NCBI GenBank assembly: GCA_963457665.1
Contig: OY735212.1
Location: 1,920,397 to 1,984,396 of the forward strand
Reading direction: 5' to 3'
Length of the DNA stretch: 64,000 nucleotides
Source: Thysanoteuthis rhombus
Taxonomy: Eukaryota; Mollusca; Cephalopoda; Oegopsida; Thysanoteuthidae
Position numbers and translations under genes: made by a program. Below are positions 23,603 to 35,150 of this stretch, piece by piece; position 1 is the stretch's first letter, and every line of letters begins with the position of its first letter. Below the pieces are notes generated by a model that was not told where the DNA came from, made no database searches, and saw nothing but the letters and a program-made list of their open reading frames with translations.

Positions 23603-24130
23603 GGTGAGACTAATTGCCGAACAGAGATACGTAATGTACGGATGAGAATCTCATTTGGGGTTTCTGATTAAAACTGCACCTTTTTAAAGATATCTATTTT
23701 ACTAAGCTTATATATGCTTTTGTGTGATGCATAATTTGTGGATGAGAGTCTTATTAGTGATTTCTGATCAAAATTACACTTATTTAAAAACATTTTCTTC
23801 TTTTTCTGTAACTTTATAAAGGCTTTATTATTATCAGCATTTTACTGCATTGCTGAGTGTTGATAAATGCATTTACTGATGGAAAACTATTTTATCTTAG
23901 TGACTTTTGATGATTCTTGTCAGCCTTATGTTCTGATTGACCTTTTGATAGGGTTTGTTAGGCTGAGCCAAATGGCAAATCACAGAATAATGTTGATAAA
24001 ACTTGAGGAAGCCTATTTATATTTATTGAAATAGAAGAATATTTCTTTAAAACGGTGTTATTTTAATCAGAAACCCCAAATAAGACTCTCGTTAATACAT
24101 TATGTATCTCCATCTGGTTCAATCCCACTT
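23603..24130. mobile_element. Miniature inverted-repeat element with a third internal copy of its arm
   Basis: The left arm GAGATACGTAATGTACGGAT then GAGAATCTCATTTGGGGTTTCTGATTAAAA is matched inverted at 24050-24115 (GAGATACATAATGTATTAAC then GAGAGTCTTATTTGGGGTTTCTGATTAAAA). A direct third copy lies at 23728-23795 (GGATGAGAGTCTTATTAGTG then ATTTCTGATCAAAATTACAC). Total about 530 bp. No coding frame. Superfamily not assigned. Confidence 0.75.
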
Positions 24131-24865
24131 AGTTTCTCTGAGTGAAAACTAGTCAAAACTAATGAAAATAACATTCTTGGATGTTTTGATACTCTTAAAT
24201 GTTGACTTCACAATAGCTGCTTTGCAATGTTAAACTTCATTCTTATATTTTATCACTGATTTTCTCTTACTGCACTTCTTTTAACTTCCAAATTGATGAA
24301 CTACTTGAAACCGTTATGGAACTATTCAATGAATAGAATTTTACAATTGAATTTCCATCATTTGCAGTTGAACCATAGAAATGTAATTTCAGTAATCTGC
24401 TGTTGAGGGATTAACATTTAAATGGCTGCTCGCAGATCAAGGGAGGTAACCTATGATAGTTTTCGTTATATTATTAAAAAAATGTAAAGGCTGGATGGAA
24501 AACTTCTGAAAAAAAATTTAATATTTACCTTTTTTTTTACTATTTACCTTCTTCATCTTTGTTTGATTACTTTCATTTCATCAAAAGGTTGCGATAAAAA
24601 AGCAACTAATAAAATTAAGATGTAGGCAAGAAGTAGTCGTCAATTTTTTTCAAAAATTGATTGTAGTAATTCATGATATTTCAGTTAATGAAAAAGCATT
24701 AAATCATATGATAGTTATGAACATGAACAAAATGACCAAGTGTGACATGAAGAAGATTCTCCCAGTTAGAAAAAATGTTCAAATTGTTCTAGCTCAAAAG
24801 TTATTGTGCAAAAGATGATGATTTTGGAAATTATTTTAAACTGAGCAAAATGGGATGACCTGTGT

Positions 24866-24941
24866 CAGTGGTTCCTAAACTCTTTCCTCTTATTTTTTCT
24901 CACCTTGTGCGGATCTATAGCACATACTTTAGGAATCACTG
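24866..24941. mobile_element. hAT-like micro-MITE, 76 bp
   Basis: The ends CAGTGGTTCCTAAACT and (inverted) CAGTGATTCCTAAAGT are typical hAT terminal repeats. The 8-bp flanks ACCTGTGT and GCCTATAT match at five of eight positions, with all differences A/G transitions, as an old 8-bp target duplication would. The length is close to the minimum for two ends. Confidence 0.65.
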
Positions 24942-25306
24942 GCCTATATTATAAAATTTTTGTTTATCTGTATGAAGATTGCACAAAACATGTTTCATTG
25001 GTTTTGTAGTTTTTAGGACAATTGTTACCTTTTCTCGTTTTTAATTGGTTGCTTTTTCAGAGGGTTAAGGTTAGTTCATCATTAGCAGCTGTTATTCTGC
25101 AGCTGGAACCATTTTAAAACAAGAAAGGTAACACTTACTATTTTTAGTCCTGTGAAATGACAGAAAATATTTTTATGAAAAATATATACATCTTTTTATA
25201 TGATAGATACACATGTCTGTATGTATTTGTATTATTAAACTTATTACATACATAAGTCTTTTCTTTTAGTGTATGTGTGTGTATCTGTGTTGGTTCAAAT
25301 GTATTC

Positions 25307-25322
25307 ACACACACACACACAC
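25307..25322. repeat. (CA)n microsatellite
   Basis: Short CA array in otherwise unexplained AT-rich sequence (24942-26900). The 148-codon minus-strand open frame across it (25144-25590) is low complexity and has no recognisable domain. Confidence 0.9.
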
Positions 25323-27009
25323 AGTGGAACAAAGACATTTTCAGTTGTAATATCATTCCATCCATAGCTTTAACAGTTTTTGTTTTCATTTGTGAATAAA
25401 GAATGTTATTTAAAAAGTTGTGTGCTTGGTTCACTTTTTTCTTTTTAAGGCTGTGGATAACATCCAAGCTAAAAAGTTCTTTATGATCAACAAAAAAAAC
25501 AGAGTAAAATATTGAAGAACACTGCAGAAAATACGAGAGAGAAAATTCTCTCAAAGAAGTATAAATAACTGGAATTCTCTGGTACAGCATGATTCCAATA
25601 TGCTACAAACAAAAACAGGATCCCAATATATTACGAACCAAAACAATGAATCATTTCAAGAACAAATTTACAATAAAAATCTTTGAAGAAAAATACTTTA
25701 ACTGAGACAAGATATGAGCTTTAAATACATGCATTATTTTTATTTGCAAATTTTTGTTGTTTTTTGTTTTTCCGGGCATTCACATTCCCAAGGTCCAGAT
25801 TAGAATGTGACTTCTGTGGATTTAGTTCAAGAGTATAGTATAGTATCAGTTCCTCTCACATCAATGAAAACATAGCGTTACCTTCTTGTTTTTAATTTCA
25901 AACATCATTATGATTGAATTTTAATTGTTTACGTCTTAAATTTGAATTCAATTTTAAAAAAACTTTTTGAACTGACAAAAACAAAAGTTGTTACAATTTT
26001 TATTTTTTTGCTTTTCATGTTGAGAAAATCTCTTTAAACTTGAAACAATTTCATTGAAAAATTTATTTTAATACAAAACGAACCATAATTTACATAAGAA
26101 ACTCTCTGTATCTTAATTGAAGTGTCCTATGCCCTTTGGAAATCTGTACCGTTTGTCAGATGTGATTTATTTATGCGATAAGAACAGACATCAGCCCCAG
26201 TGGATCTTTATAGCAATAGGAATATCCCATTCTTTATTACTCCCCTTTCATTTCCTGCTCATCTGTTATCGATGTATTCTATTCGGCCTATTCCATTATG
26301 GAAAATAAGTCAGTCATGACCCATTTAAATGACAATGGATCACAGGAAAGTGATTGTGCCTTTTTGAATATTAGAATTAACAAAACTAGCTGCTTTCGGG
26401 TTGAACTCAATTCTGACAGAAGCTTATATGTTTTTAAGATATTTCCACTTTTGTAAAAGCATTTTTTCTTAAGTGAAAAAGATCTACTTAATAAAATAGT
26501 ATTCAAATTTTTTTTTGGTAAATGGCATGAAAATCTGAATAATTCTAGGTATAATGTGAGGCAATTTAGATATCAACTGAAAACTAGTGTCTCTCTCTCT
26601 CTCTCTTTCTTTCATGCTAACCTCTCTCTTTTACTAGGGCTTGGGCCCAGGTATAGTGATCGTACATTTTTATCTGTTTTAGGTTTCTATCATTTCTAAG
26701 ATTAAAATATTCATACTTTATCTCCCGTAATCTCTTAGTGAAATAAACTTACATCTTTACAACTAAAGATAGGTTGAAGAGATTAGATTGTCTGAAAAAA
26801 AAGTTGGAATGTTAACAATCCTTCTCAAAGTTATGTAGAATATTTGTTAATTAATAATGGGATCCAGACTTAGCTCTCTAAAACAAAACCTCTATAAAGT
26901 GTGAAGTGGGACAAAAAACCCTTGGTTAAATAAAAAGATGACAAAAAATTAATAATGGATGAGTTTTGATGTTTAACAAATATCTTTTGAACATTCTAAG
27001 ATTTTTTTT

Positions 27010-28225
27010 GATGACTGAATTGTGTCGTTGTTTGTGTTGTTAACATGATATTCTGGCCAATCCATTCTATGGTCTTCTTCAGGTGTACTCTCTGAATGTG
27101 ATGGTGGTAGACAGAATTTTTCCTATGTTAGCAACACTATAATGTTGTCTTTCTCTTTCCTTGATTGGCTGGAATGTCATATCAAAAACAGAAACAAAAA
27201 GGAGTTCAATTGTCCAAGAAACTCTTTGAATGTTAATGAACCTTCTCAAAAATATAGACAGTATATGTCGATCAGTTAAGGTAAGTTCTGACTAGTTGAT
27301 AAAATGGTGCAATGATCTTATCAGATGAAATAGTTTTAAACATTATTTCGTATAAAAGATCATTATTTTAAATAACACTTTATATTGATTTTGAATTTTT
27401 ATTATTATTTTATTTTGATTTCATTTTTTATCAGATGAAGTGTAGTCGACCATTATTAATTCTTGACTAGTATTTTCTTTCATCTTAATTTCAGTTGCTA
27501 AAAAGCAACTAAAATCAAGACGATAGAAAAATACTTGTCAAAAATCAATAATATATGAATCTTTATAATTCAACAAATATCTTTAGACCAGTTGAGGTGT
27601 GATAGTAATCTCACTTTTTCATTTATCTGTTTTTTTTTTTTTTGAAGAGTTCACTGGGTTGACTCTGCACCACAGATCCTAACAATTCAGATTTGATAGT
27701 AATTCCTGCTGCCTTGTGATTAGTTGATTACACTGAAGACAAAGAGGTGATTGGTCACACAAAATTACTGATTGGCTGAGAGGAGAGACAATCGCAGCTT
27801 CTGATTGGTCTCTTTCATCATCTCACCACAGCCTACTTTTTGAAACAATTCTGCCGAATGGAGGATGAACCAATATCATAAGGGGTGGTTGGTTGGTGGT
27901 GCATCATTTCCACCAAGTTCTGATTTATTGATAAAAAGGTGCAATGGTTTTGTTAGATGAAATAGTATTTAATATAAAAGGTTAATTTATGGAGAATGGA
28001 CTGTAGCTGATTTTTAATGTGAAAAAAAACTATGATATTCAAAGACATTAGTTGATGATTGAAGTCCTTGTTGTTTGAGTTGTTATCATGGTATTTTGGC
28101 CGATCCATTCTACAGCCTTCTTCTGGTGTACTAACTGAATGTGATGATGGTAAATTGAATTTTTCAAATGGTAGCAAAGGTATAACGTTAGATTCAGGTG
28201 ATATCCTTTTCTTTTCTTGTTAGGC
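27010..28225. repeat. Locally repeated module (two rearranged copies)
   Basis: 27010-27165 and 28053-28210 share TTGATGA.TGAA, GTTGTTTG.GTTGTTA.CATG, GGCCRATCCATTCTA, CTTCTTC.GGTGTACT and TGAATGTGATG.TGGTA. A second block is shared by 27290-27365 and 27912-27985 (GTTCTGA.TTGATAAAA.GGTGCAAT, AGATGAAATAGT). The two blocks occur in opposite order, so the region arose by duplication plus rearrangement. The CTTCTTCAGGTGT core also occurs in the M1 elements and near 43570. Confidence 0.7.
27463..27541. repeat. Long palindrome with 36-bp arms
   Basis: The left arm runs TTGACTAGTATTTTCTTTCA to TTTCAGTTGC (27463-27498), the loop is TAAAAA, and the right arm runs GCAACTAAAATCAAGACGAT to ACTTGTCAA (27505-27541). 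The inverted match is about 80% with one gap. It sits within the rearranged module region. It resembles the palindromes at 48763-48816 and, more weakly, 24565-24635 (all share an AGTTGC/GCAACT tip and TTCATCTTAAT). Confidence 0.85.
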
Positions 28226-28229
28226 CAGG

Positions 28230-29343
28230 ATTTCCATACCTTGTCCCTATTGAATAGAAAGAGCCACATTAGTTTAATTCAGCACTTCTCTGACTTATAC
28301 ACATGGCTGACCTGTTGATATGTGCTGCACAAATTTGAAAAACTAAATGAAGGGTCAGTTAGCTACAGAAAACATCAAAATATTCTTGCATGAACCAATT
28401 TGAAAAGTCATGTGTTCCCCTGTAGACAACCCAGTGTTGCCAAATTAATCATTCAATCAGTTGCATTAATTAACCAAAATGCCTTTTTTGAAAAGCTGAT
28501 CCCCTTTCTTTAGCTTCCCTTGGATTTTACATATTATACCTGAAGAAATGCCACCAAATGAGTTGGCGGAAAAGTTGTATTGATATCAAAGATGGGGGAG
28601 AAGATATTGAATTGTCCAGAAGAAAGTTTGAATGTTAATGTCTCAAAGTTATCTATACCTGTAAACACCATGGTTTCTTGCTTTATTACACCAAATCAGT
28701 TACACTCAATTTATATCAATATCTAAGATTTAGATGAGCTAAAATTTTCAGATGTTGCATATATTGCCCCAACATATATCAAAATACAATGATATTTTTA
28801 AGAAAAGAAGATTCACATACCTAAAGAAGATTTTTGATATTTTCTAAAATCTGTGTCTATGAAGTGAAAGATTAATGAAGTGGTGGAATGGTTTTCTATT
28901 GTTAAGAAGTTATAAACTGAACTCCATTGCTGTAAGTAACAAGTCTGTATGCCAGATTCACGTTTCACATTTTGTGAACAAATAGTCTAAATAATATGGT
29001 ATGAAAAGAAAAGAAAAATTATCTTCACATTCTTACAATCATCTTCAACCAGATCTATTCACAACACAATTGTGCATTTTAACCGAACACTTCATTATTT
29101 CCTAACAATTTAAATGAAAACGGCAGAATTTAGTGATTTGCATAAATTTAATTATTAGCATTTTCAATAAATTTTAAAGGAAATATATTATACAATGAAA
29201 TATTTCAACCCGTGTAAAATCAGATTTAAACAGCTTTTAGAGTCACTATACTAAGTGAGGATCAATATGATGGGGAATCAGTTTTCTATTGTTATCAAGT
29301 AATAAATTATAACTCTCCAATGATTAATGAATCATTCATATAC

Positions 29344-29354
<11 letters not shown>
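28230..29354. other. Intergenic, no gene seen
   Basis: AT-rich. AGTGTTGCCAAATTAATC near 28433 is a motif shared with 33345 and is common at ends of decayed repeats. A further partial match to the 26790-26830 and 27200-27240 repeat (TTGAATGTTAATG.CTCAAA) is at 28626-28650. Confidence 0.45.

Positions 29355-29418
<64 letters not shown>
29355..29418. repeat. (TA)n microsatellite
   Basis: About 30 TA units preceded by a (TACA)n stretch. Confidence 0.97.
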
Positions 29419-29421
<3 letters not shown>

Positions 29422-29579
29422 AGTGTTTGTGGCTTTGCAATGCTCAAAACATGTCACTCTTTTATCATGTCTGTTGAGAGAACAGTTAAAACTCAGTAAT
29501 CAAAAATCCTACAAAAATAAAAAGTAGCATTTTTGTAATAAGGATTTGATGACAATCTGTCAATTTTAAAAATCGATTC

Positions 29580-29900
29580 TTGTGATAAGGAATAAAAAGT
29601 ACAAGAAAAAAAGAAGGAAAGAGAAGATAGAGAAAGAAAGAAGACTATATGGTGTTTATAACGAATGTATTCACTCCTTATATATATTTGTAACTTTTCA
29701 TTTGCCAATGAACTGTAATGCAATTTGGACAATATTTTTTGTTTTATTTTTGATGCTATCATTATTTTTGTTTCAGACATTTCAACGGGGATTATCTTGA
29801 TAACTTAATTGGATCCAAATAGTTTTACTACAGAAACAAATGTTGCAAAATGCTGCCAAAAGTTGTGTTTACAACATTGGAGTTTTGAACTTATTCAAAT
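29580..29900. repeat. Dispersed family P, copy 1
   Basis: Shares with 43680-43905 the order AAGA.GACTA.....GTGTTTATAA, CCAATGAA.CCTATTGCATTTTGG-like, GGATTC and AAACAAATGTT. No coding potential. The second copy follows directly after an M1-like fragment. Confidence 0.6.
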
Positions 29901-30025
29901 TTTTCTCTTGGCTTCACTACAACAGAAACTATTTAACTGTTTGATATTCCTGAAAAATTTGACTTCACATCACGGAATTTCCTTATTTTGACTCTTAATA
30001 ACTATCAACCAGAAGTATCATCAAA

Positions 30026-30368
30026 ACTGTCAACATAGGTTTTTTCAGTTTTTAAGTGGATCTGGTAGGCTGCATAAATGGAGCTAGATGGATGGAAATT
30101 TAAACATTTATTCTTATTATGCCTAGAAAACTTTTTTTCATTTTTTGAAAATTCTTCTCCTTAATAGGTTTTTGGTGACGGACTTCTATTCCCCAGATAA
30201 GTTTATGCTAAATTGGTCCTTTAGTTTGAAAGAAAAGTTATTCTCATTGATCATCTTTTTTTTCGAATCTTTTGATTGATCACCCCCAACACCACATGTT
30301 GCCAAAAGATGTTGGTCACATGACAGTTTCTATTCAGTGACTGATCAGACTTGTTTTTTTATCTTTGA
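30026..30368 (+). repeat. Dispersed family R, copy
   Basis: Starts ACTGTCAACATAGGT, TTTTTCAGTTTTTAAGTGG, GGAGCTAGATGG, then AAGTTTATGCTAAATTGGTC, and ends GTTGGTCACATGACAGTTTC then TTCAGTGACTGATCAGACTT. The same order of blocks is found at 39671-39966, 51353-51550, 54190-54572 and, inverted, 42435-42835. Nature (SINE or DNA element) not determined. Confidence 0.75.
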
Positions 30369-31618
30369 TTTATTCATTTTGAGAGTTCTACTGTCTCAGA
30401 AATATGACAATACCCCCCCAGCACTTAGCACCCTGGGTAACTGACCCTGCTTTTGAGAAAAACTGCTAAGAGTTTACATAGCCGTGTCAAAAGATTTTTC
30501 AGGCAAAAAATTTTAAAAAAAATGGCCAAATGCCAAAACTGTTTTTAAAACATTGCTGTACAAACTAAAATCCGAAATTTATGTAAAATTATTCCAGCAA
30601 CTAAGTTGAAACTTTTTTGTTCGGTACGAATGGCTGAAAGTAAAGGTCCAGTCCAGAATTATAATTGCGTTATAATTAGAATGCACTGCATAACCTTAAA
30701 GAATTGACATTTTTCAAACTGACAAATTTCCTGAGGAAACAAAGGTCTTAAAGATAGAATGCATGAAAAAAAAATTAAAAGCAAATTTTCTTTTTTGTAA
30801 AAATAAAGTGTTCGAAGAAAATGAAAAAAAATCAAGTACGGCCAAACGCTCTAAAAAAAAAAAAGAAGACAAATTTATCAAAATTCGTCATAAAATAACA
30901 ATTCTGTACCTGGTGAGTTAGGACACTCCACTAAGCAAGTCAGAAAGAGTTGTTTCCCTTGTGAAATGATTCTCTTGACTGTGAGTTTAAGAAAAGCTTA
31001 TTTTCTTCACTATGTTAATGTTTTGATGGCGGTGCTTGTCGGATATTTCATTTGAAAATCTAGGAGACTTTGATTTCCATTTCCCATTTCTCTCCGGTCA
31101 TTTGTGAGTATAATCTTTTTCCTAATCTCTTCTTACAATCAAGTAGGTGACTAAAAGAAATACAGTCGACTTTAGTTACCCTTTAAAAGTCTTGCAGGGG
31201 AAAATTCATGAAGTAAAAAAAACCCGACTTGAAGTTTCAACTCAGATTTTTGTTGTTTTTCTCAAAAAGTCGGCATTCCTGATTATAATAGTCGAATCTA
31301 TCTTTCTATTTTGTAATCTTTGCATTGACGTACATAAACTTATCAGGAACGGCGTACAAAGGTACCGGAAAGTATAATTTTTCATGGAAAAGTAAACAAT
31401 AAACAACATATTCATCAAGTCAAGGCAATATTAAAAACCTGTCTTTTGTTCTCTATTAAAATTGTTTGTTTGGGGTTCGCAAAAAACGAAGGGAGGTAAC
31501 TATTATAGACACTTGACGTGATGATTATTTTTTTTTATGTCTTTTAATGAATAGCCAAACATTACCAAACAGTCTTTTAATTCATCAACTCAATCGTAGT
31601 TATGTATTTCCGTTCGAA

Positions 31619-31672
31619 ATGCGACTTCGTCTCCTTTTGGTTAAGATTGAAGTGTAGTCTCTGTTCTTAATC
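31619..31672 (+). pseudogene. U2 snRNA 5'-half pseudogene
   Basis: ATGCGACTTCGTCTCCTTTT then GGTTAAGATTGAAGTGTAGT and CTCTGTTCTTAATC align to the U2 snRNA 5' end (ATCGCTTCTCGGCCTTTTGG, then CTAAGATCAAGTGTAGTATC, TGTTCTTATC) at roughly 80%. The branch-point pairing motif GTAGTA reads GTAGTC here. Similarity stops where stem IIa should begin; no Sm site or 3' stem-loops follow. Known: U2 is about 190 nt. This is therefore a truncated, likely non-functional copy. Confidence 0.75.
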
Positions 31673-31809
31673 TAACGCATCATCGATGTTCAATGTCTGA
31701 AACACACCTCTGTTATCGCGTGAAGAAGAAACAAAATTAAAGCAAAAACAATGTGCTTGAATTTATTTTAAGGGTAAGAAGAACCGTACCAGCTCTCAAG
31801 TAGATACCC

Positions 31810-31872
31810 AAAGGTAGTATCTGTTCTTGATGATTCAGTGTTACTAATTCAGTGAGAACAGATACTACCTTT
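31810..31872. repeat. Perfect 18-bp inverted repeat made of U2-like sequence
   Basis: AAAGGTAGTATCTGTTCT at 31810-31827 and its exact reverse complement at 31855-31872, with a 27-base loop that itself carries ATTCAGTG twice. GTAGTATCTGTTCT is the exact U2 branch-site recognition segment. The hairpin would have a fully paired stem. Confidence 0.92.
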
Positions 31873-31905
31873 AGCTCTATGCTTCAAAAGGCTGAGAAGC
31901 TGCAT
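31855..31905 (-). pseudogene. U2 snRNA-like fragment, minus strand
   Basis: On the minus strand ATGCAGCTTCTCAGCCTTTT, then G.AAG.ATAGAG.CTAAA and GGTAGTATCTGTTCT follow the U2 order (ATCGCTTCTCGGCCTTTTGG, CTAAGATCAAGTG, TAGTATCTGTTCT). The segment between the two conserved blocks is diverged. It forms the right arm of the inverted repeat; the plus-strand left arm is a third, shorter U2-like piece. Confidence 0.65.
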
Positions 31906-34869
31906 TTTGAACGGAACCAAAGAATTACTATTGTTAAACCAAACTATCAGTATTTTCTAAACAAAACAAAACTTCGCTTTAAGACGAACGAATACGACAA
32001 GAAAATAGCATTTGTATATTTTATTTCCCCACTAAATGCTCTAAAACTGAATGAATAGTTCAGTAAATGTGTTTTTTCTCTCTCATGGATACGTTTAAGT
32101 TTACTCGGTCTTCAGAAGTGATTTTTTCCCCCCTAATAATTAATCAAAATAATAGCTTCAAAATTATTATTTAAATAAATTTAACACGAACTAGACGAGC
32201 TTAATTTCTTCTTCTAAAAAAGGAGTTAGGAAATGTAACTTATTAAAAAGGAGAAAAAAAAGCTTAATGTAAGTTGAAGAAAAACATTTTTTTACACTGA
32301 CTTCCTAGTGCCATTTTTTTTCAACTCAACACATTCATGTTTGTTATAAATAGGCGGAAAAAATCTTTAGATAAACTTTAACATTTAAATAGTTGAAATG
32401 TACTGGAAACATTAAACATTTTTTTTTTTTTTTTTACGCAAAAGTACAGGAGAAAGGCTCATTTAAACGAAAACTTGACCTCGTGGTGAAAAGAAACCCG
32501 GGAAACATTTAAATCAGACGGAATAAAACTAAAGAAAATTATCCTACCCTGGGTAGGTTTTAAAATGATTTTCTTTTAGTTGGCTGAGTCCAACAAGCAG
32601 ACATCAGAAAATAACAATCATGTTTATTTACACTATACCTTAGACCTTTAACATTAGTGTGTCGGGGTGATAAATTGAACCTCATAATTCTGTTGAAAAT
32701 CATTGGAATCTATGGACAGAATTCCATTCTCCATTACCAATAATCTATTTGGTAATCCTACCACTCTATTACTAAAAAGGAATTTTCTGGTATTAAACTT
32801 AATTCTACCGTTTGTGTGTCCTCTCAGTCCTTTGAACTCCCTTCAGGGTCCCCGTTTACTAATTCTAAACCATGAATGATTTTTAACATTTCTGTCTCCA
32901 CTTAATTCATTTATTTCATATTTGTTCTAAACTATCCAAAAAGTCTATTACCGTCAGATACTTGAAGAAAAAAAATTATTTACAATACGATGCTAAATTT
33001 AAACAAAGAAACTGTAGTGTTTCTCTTCAGTCCGCCAACAAAATCCAAGTAACAAGTGCTCTGTAATGTATACCTCTTATAAAAACATTGTTCATTTCTC
33101 TCTTCAAAACATGAAACGAGGGCAAAAAATAAATCAAGGTTTGATTTTGATTTTATTTCTTTTTAATTTGTGGAAGCTAGGTCGTCGTTACTGCAACGAA
33201 ATTGTTTTGTAGGAATGAAGAAAATTTGAATGGTTATTATCCCTACCCCAGAAAAAAAAAGTGATCACTCCATTAACTGCTCGCTTTTCCAGACTTTCAG
33301 ACTACATGTGTCGCCGGTATGTCTGGCTTGTTTTTTCTAGATCAGTGTTGCCAAATGTATTTTCAGATTTACATCTGAAATCGAGCTGAGAAACATCTAA
33401 ATACATCTATATTCTCTCTAGCTCTCTTATGTGCTCTCATATTTATTTGAAATCTAGGAAATATATTGTTGATAATTAGATACAACTGTTGCTAAATTGA
33501 TTTCAGATTTACATCTAAAATCGAGCAAAGAAATTTCTACAATCTCTCTCTATCAATGTGTGTGTGTATGTGTATATATATGTCCGTGTGTATATATTTA
33601 TATTTATTTAAGGTATAAGAAATATTAATAATTAAACGTGAATTTAATTGTCAGCATTTACTTCATTGAGATACCACTTATTTGAGTAAATCTATTATAT
33701 CTATAGGAATTTCTGACATCGAGACGCAACTGAAAAGATCTAAATTTAGATGAAAAACATCTAAATTGGTCTTAGCAGATAATACTACTGCTCTTGCCGA
33801 TCACTGTATGACTATTCAGTACACTAACTACCTTCTTTTTAACGTGTGTGTCTGCTTGAGGAGGAAAAAATAAACGAAACATTTTTCTGTTGCTACCACC
33901 GATCGCACTAAGCACGCACGTATGTGTTTGCGTACACAGCTGAATTCTGTTCATACACACCAATTTAGCGGCGACCTTTTTGTTTAAGGTGCCAAATTAT
34001 CACGGTTATTGTGGTGAGGGTAGTCAACGGTTAGTTAGAACAAAATAGAGGCCTCTCCCTTTTTAACGCGGGTGGACGGTGGACCCCAAAATACAAATTT
34101 ATCTCCAAAACAGCTAAATTTTAATTAGCAACCTTGGTTGTAACGCAGCTGGCTTTCATGGAATCCAGCACCCGTATTGTAAAGGGGGATGCCTGTACGA
34201 TGCAGATATCAAATTTAATACAAATTTCTAACATCCGAGTCATTTTATGGACAGTAACATTTTTACTGCTATTTTTATTCATACTATTTCAATAAAACAC
34301 GATACCAGTTTCCGAAAGCAAACTAACAAAAAAAAAAGAAAAGAAATAATTGTGCTCTGACTTCATGTAAAATAACTACACGTTGTGAGAAAAACTGATG
34401 GATTGTTCACGGTTGTTTCACTCTGATTTTTCTTCTCCTTAATCTTATCACTAAACAAATAAAGAACACTGATTCGCGTCATATAATATTTAAGTACTGC
34501 ATTGAAAGAATAATGAAAATCAAGAATAACACATTCTTCATTTGGTGATTTAATGATTTTATTCTGCTTTAGAAATGCTGAATTTGGGCGATTGTTACCT
34601 TTTTGAAATTCAGGACATTTCTGTGTTCTGGTGCACTGTTTATCTGGTAACTTCGGAACGGTTTTTTTTTTTTTTTTTCCAGAAATTCTGAAATTTTCTC
34701 AATTCACATTTGATTGAATAACCCTACTATTAGACCTAAAAAAATTGTGAAGAAAAATGCTGTTCTGAAGTTCCCAGACTAGAATAATGCAGCAAAATTT
34801 AACACTTTGAATTTAATTACCTCCCTTCTAAGATGATAATCTTGGATTTTGTCATAATCCCCATGTATG
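31906..34869. other. Intergenic, no gene seen
   Basis: Two related segments (33347-33400 and 33485-33545) share TGTTGC.AA, TTTTCAGATTTACATCT.AAATCGAGC and repeat about 138 bp apart. Short (TG)n and TA-rich patches at 33557-33600. The motif TTACCTCCCTTC (34817-34828) is the inverse of AAGGGAGGTAA. Nothing coding was recognised. Confidence 0.5.
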
Positions 34870-35150
34870 TCTGTGTTTCTCGATGGATGTCGTTAAAACA
34901 GCTCGGGGCACGAAGGTAGCCCCGATTGGAATTCAGCTGATGTGAGCTAGGCATACAATCCGTTGAAAAATATAGAGAAAATCATGGAGAAAGGCAAAAT
35001 GATTTTATAATATGAATTATTCAAATGAAAAGCAATATTATTCAAGCATTTACATCTGTTTATTAAAATTTTCTATGAATTCTCTTATTTCTTTTTATTT
35101 GTGAATCATTTTTAACATCAGACCACCTACCCAACTTTTTGCCTATTTTT
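34870..35150. repeat. Dispersed family Q, copy 1
   Basis: Shares with 37030-37330 the blocks CCGTTGAAAA, GCAAAATGATTTTATAATAT-like, ATTATTCAAA..AAAGCAATA, TTCAAGCATTTACATCTGTT-like and GAATTC.CTTATTTCTTT. Identity is moderate by eye. No coding potential. Confidence 0.55.

Noticed and set aside
25144..25590. 148-codon minus-strand open frame
   Set aside because: Low complexity, spans a CA microsatellite, no domain, no conserved pattern.
31619..31672. Functional U2 snRNA gene
   Set aside because: Only the first 50 or so bases are recognisable, the branch-site motif is altered, and there is no Sm site or 3' stem-loop.
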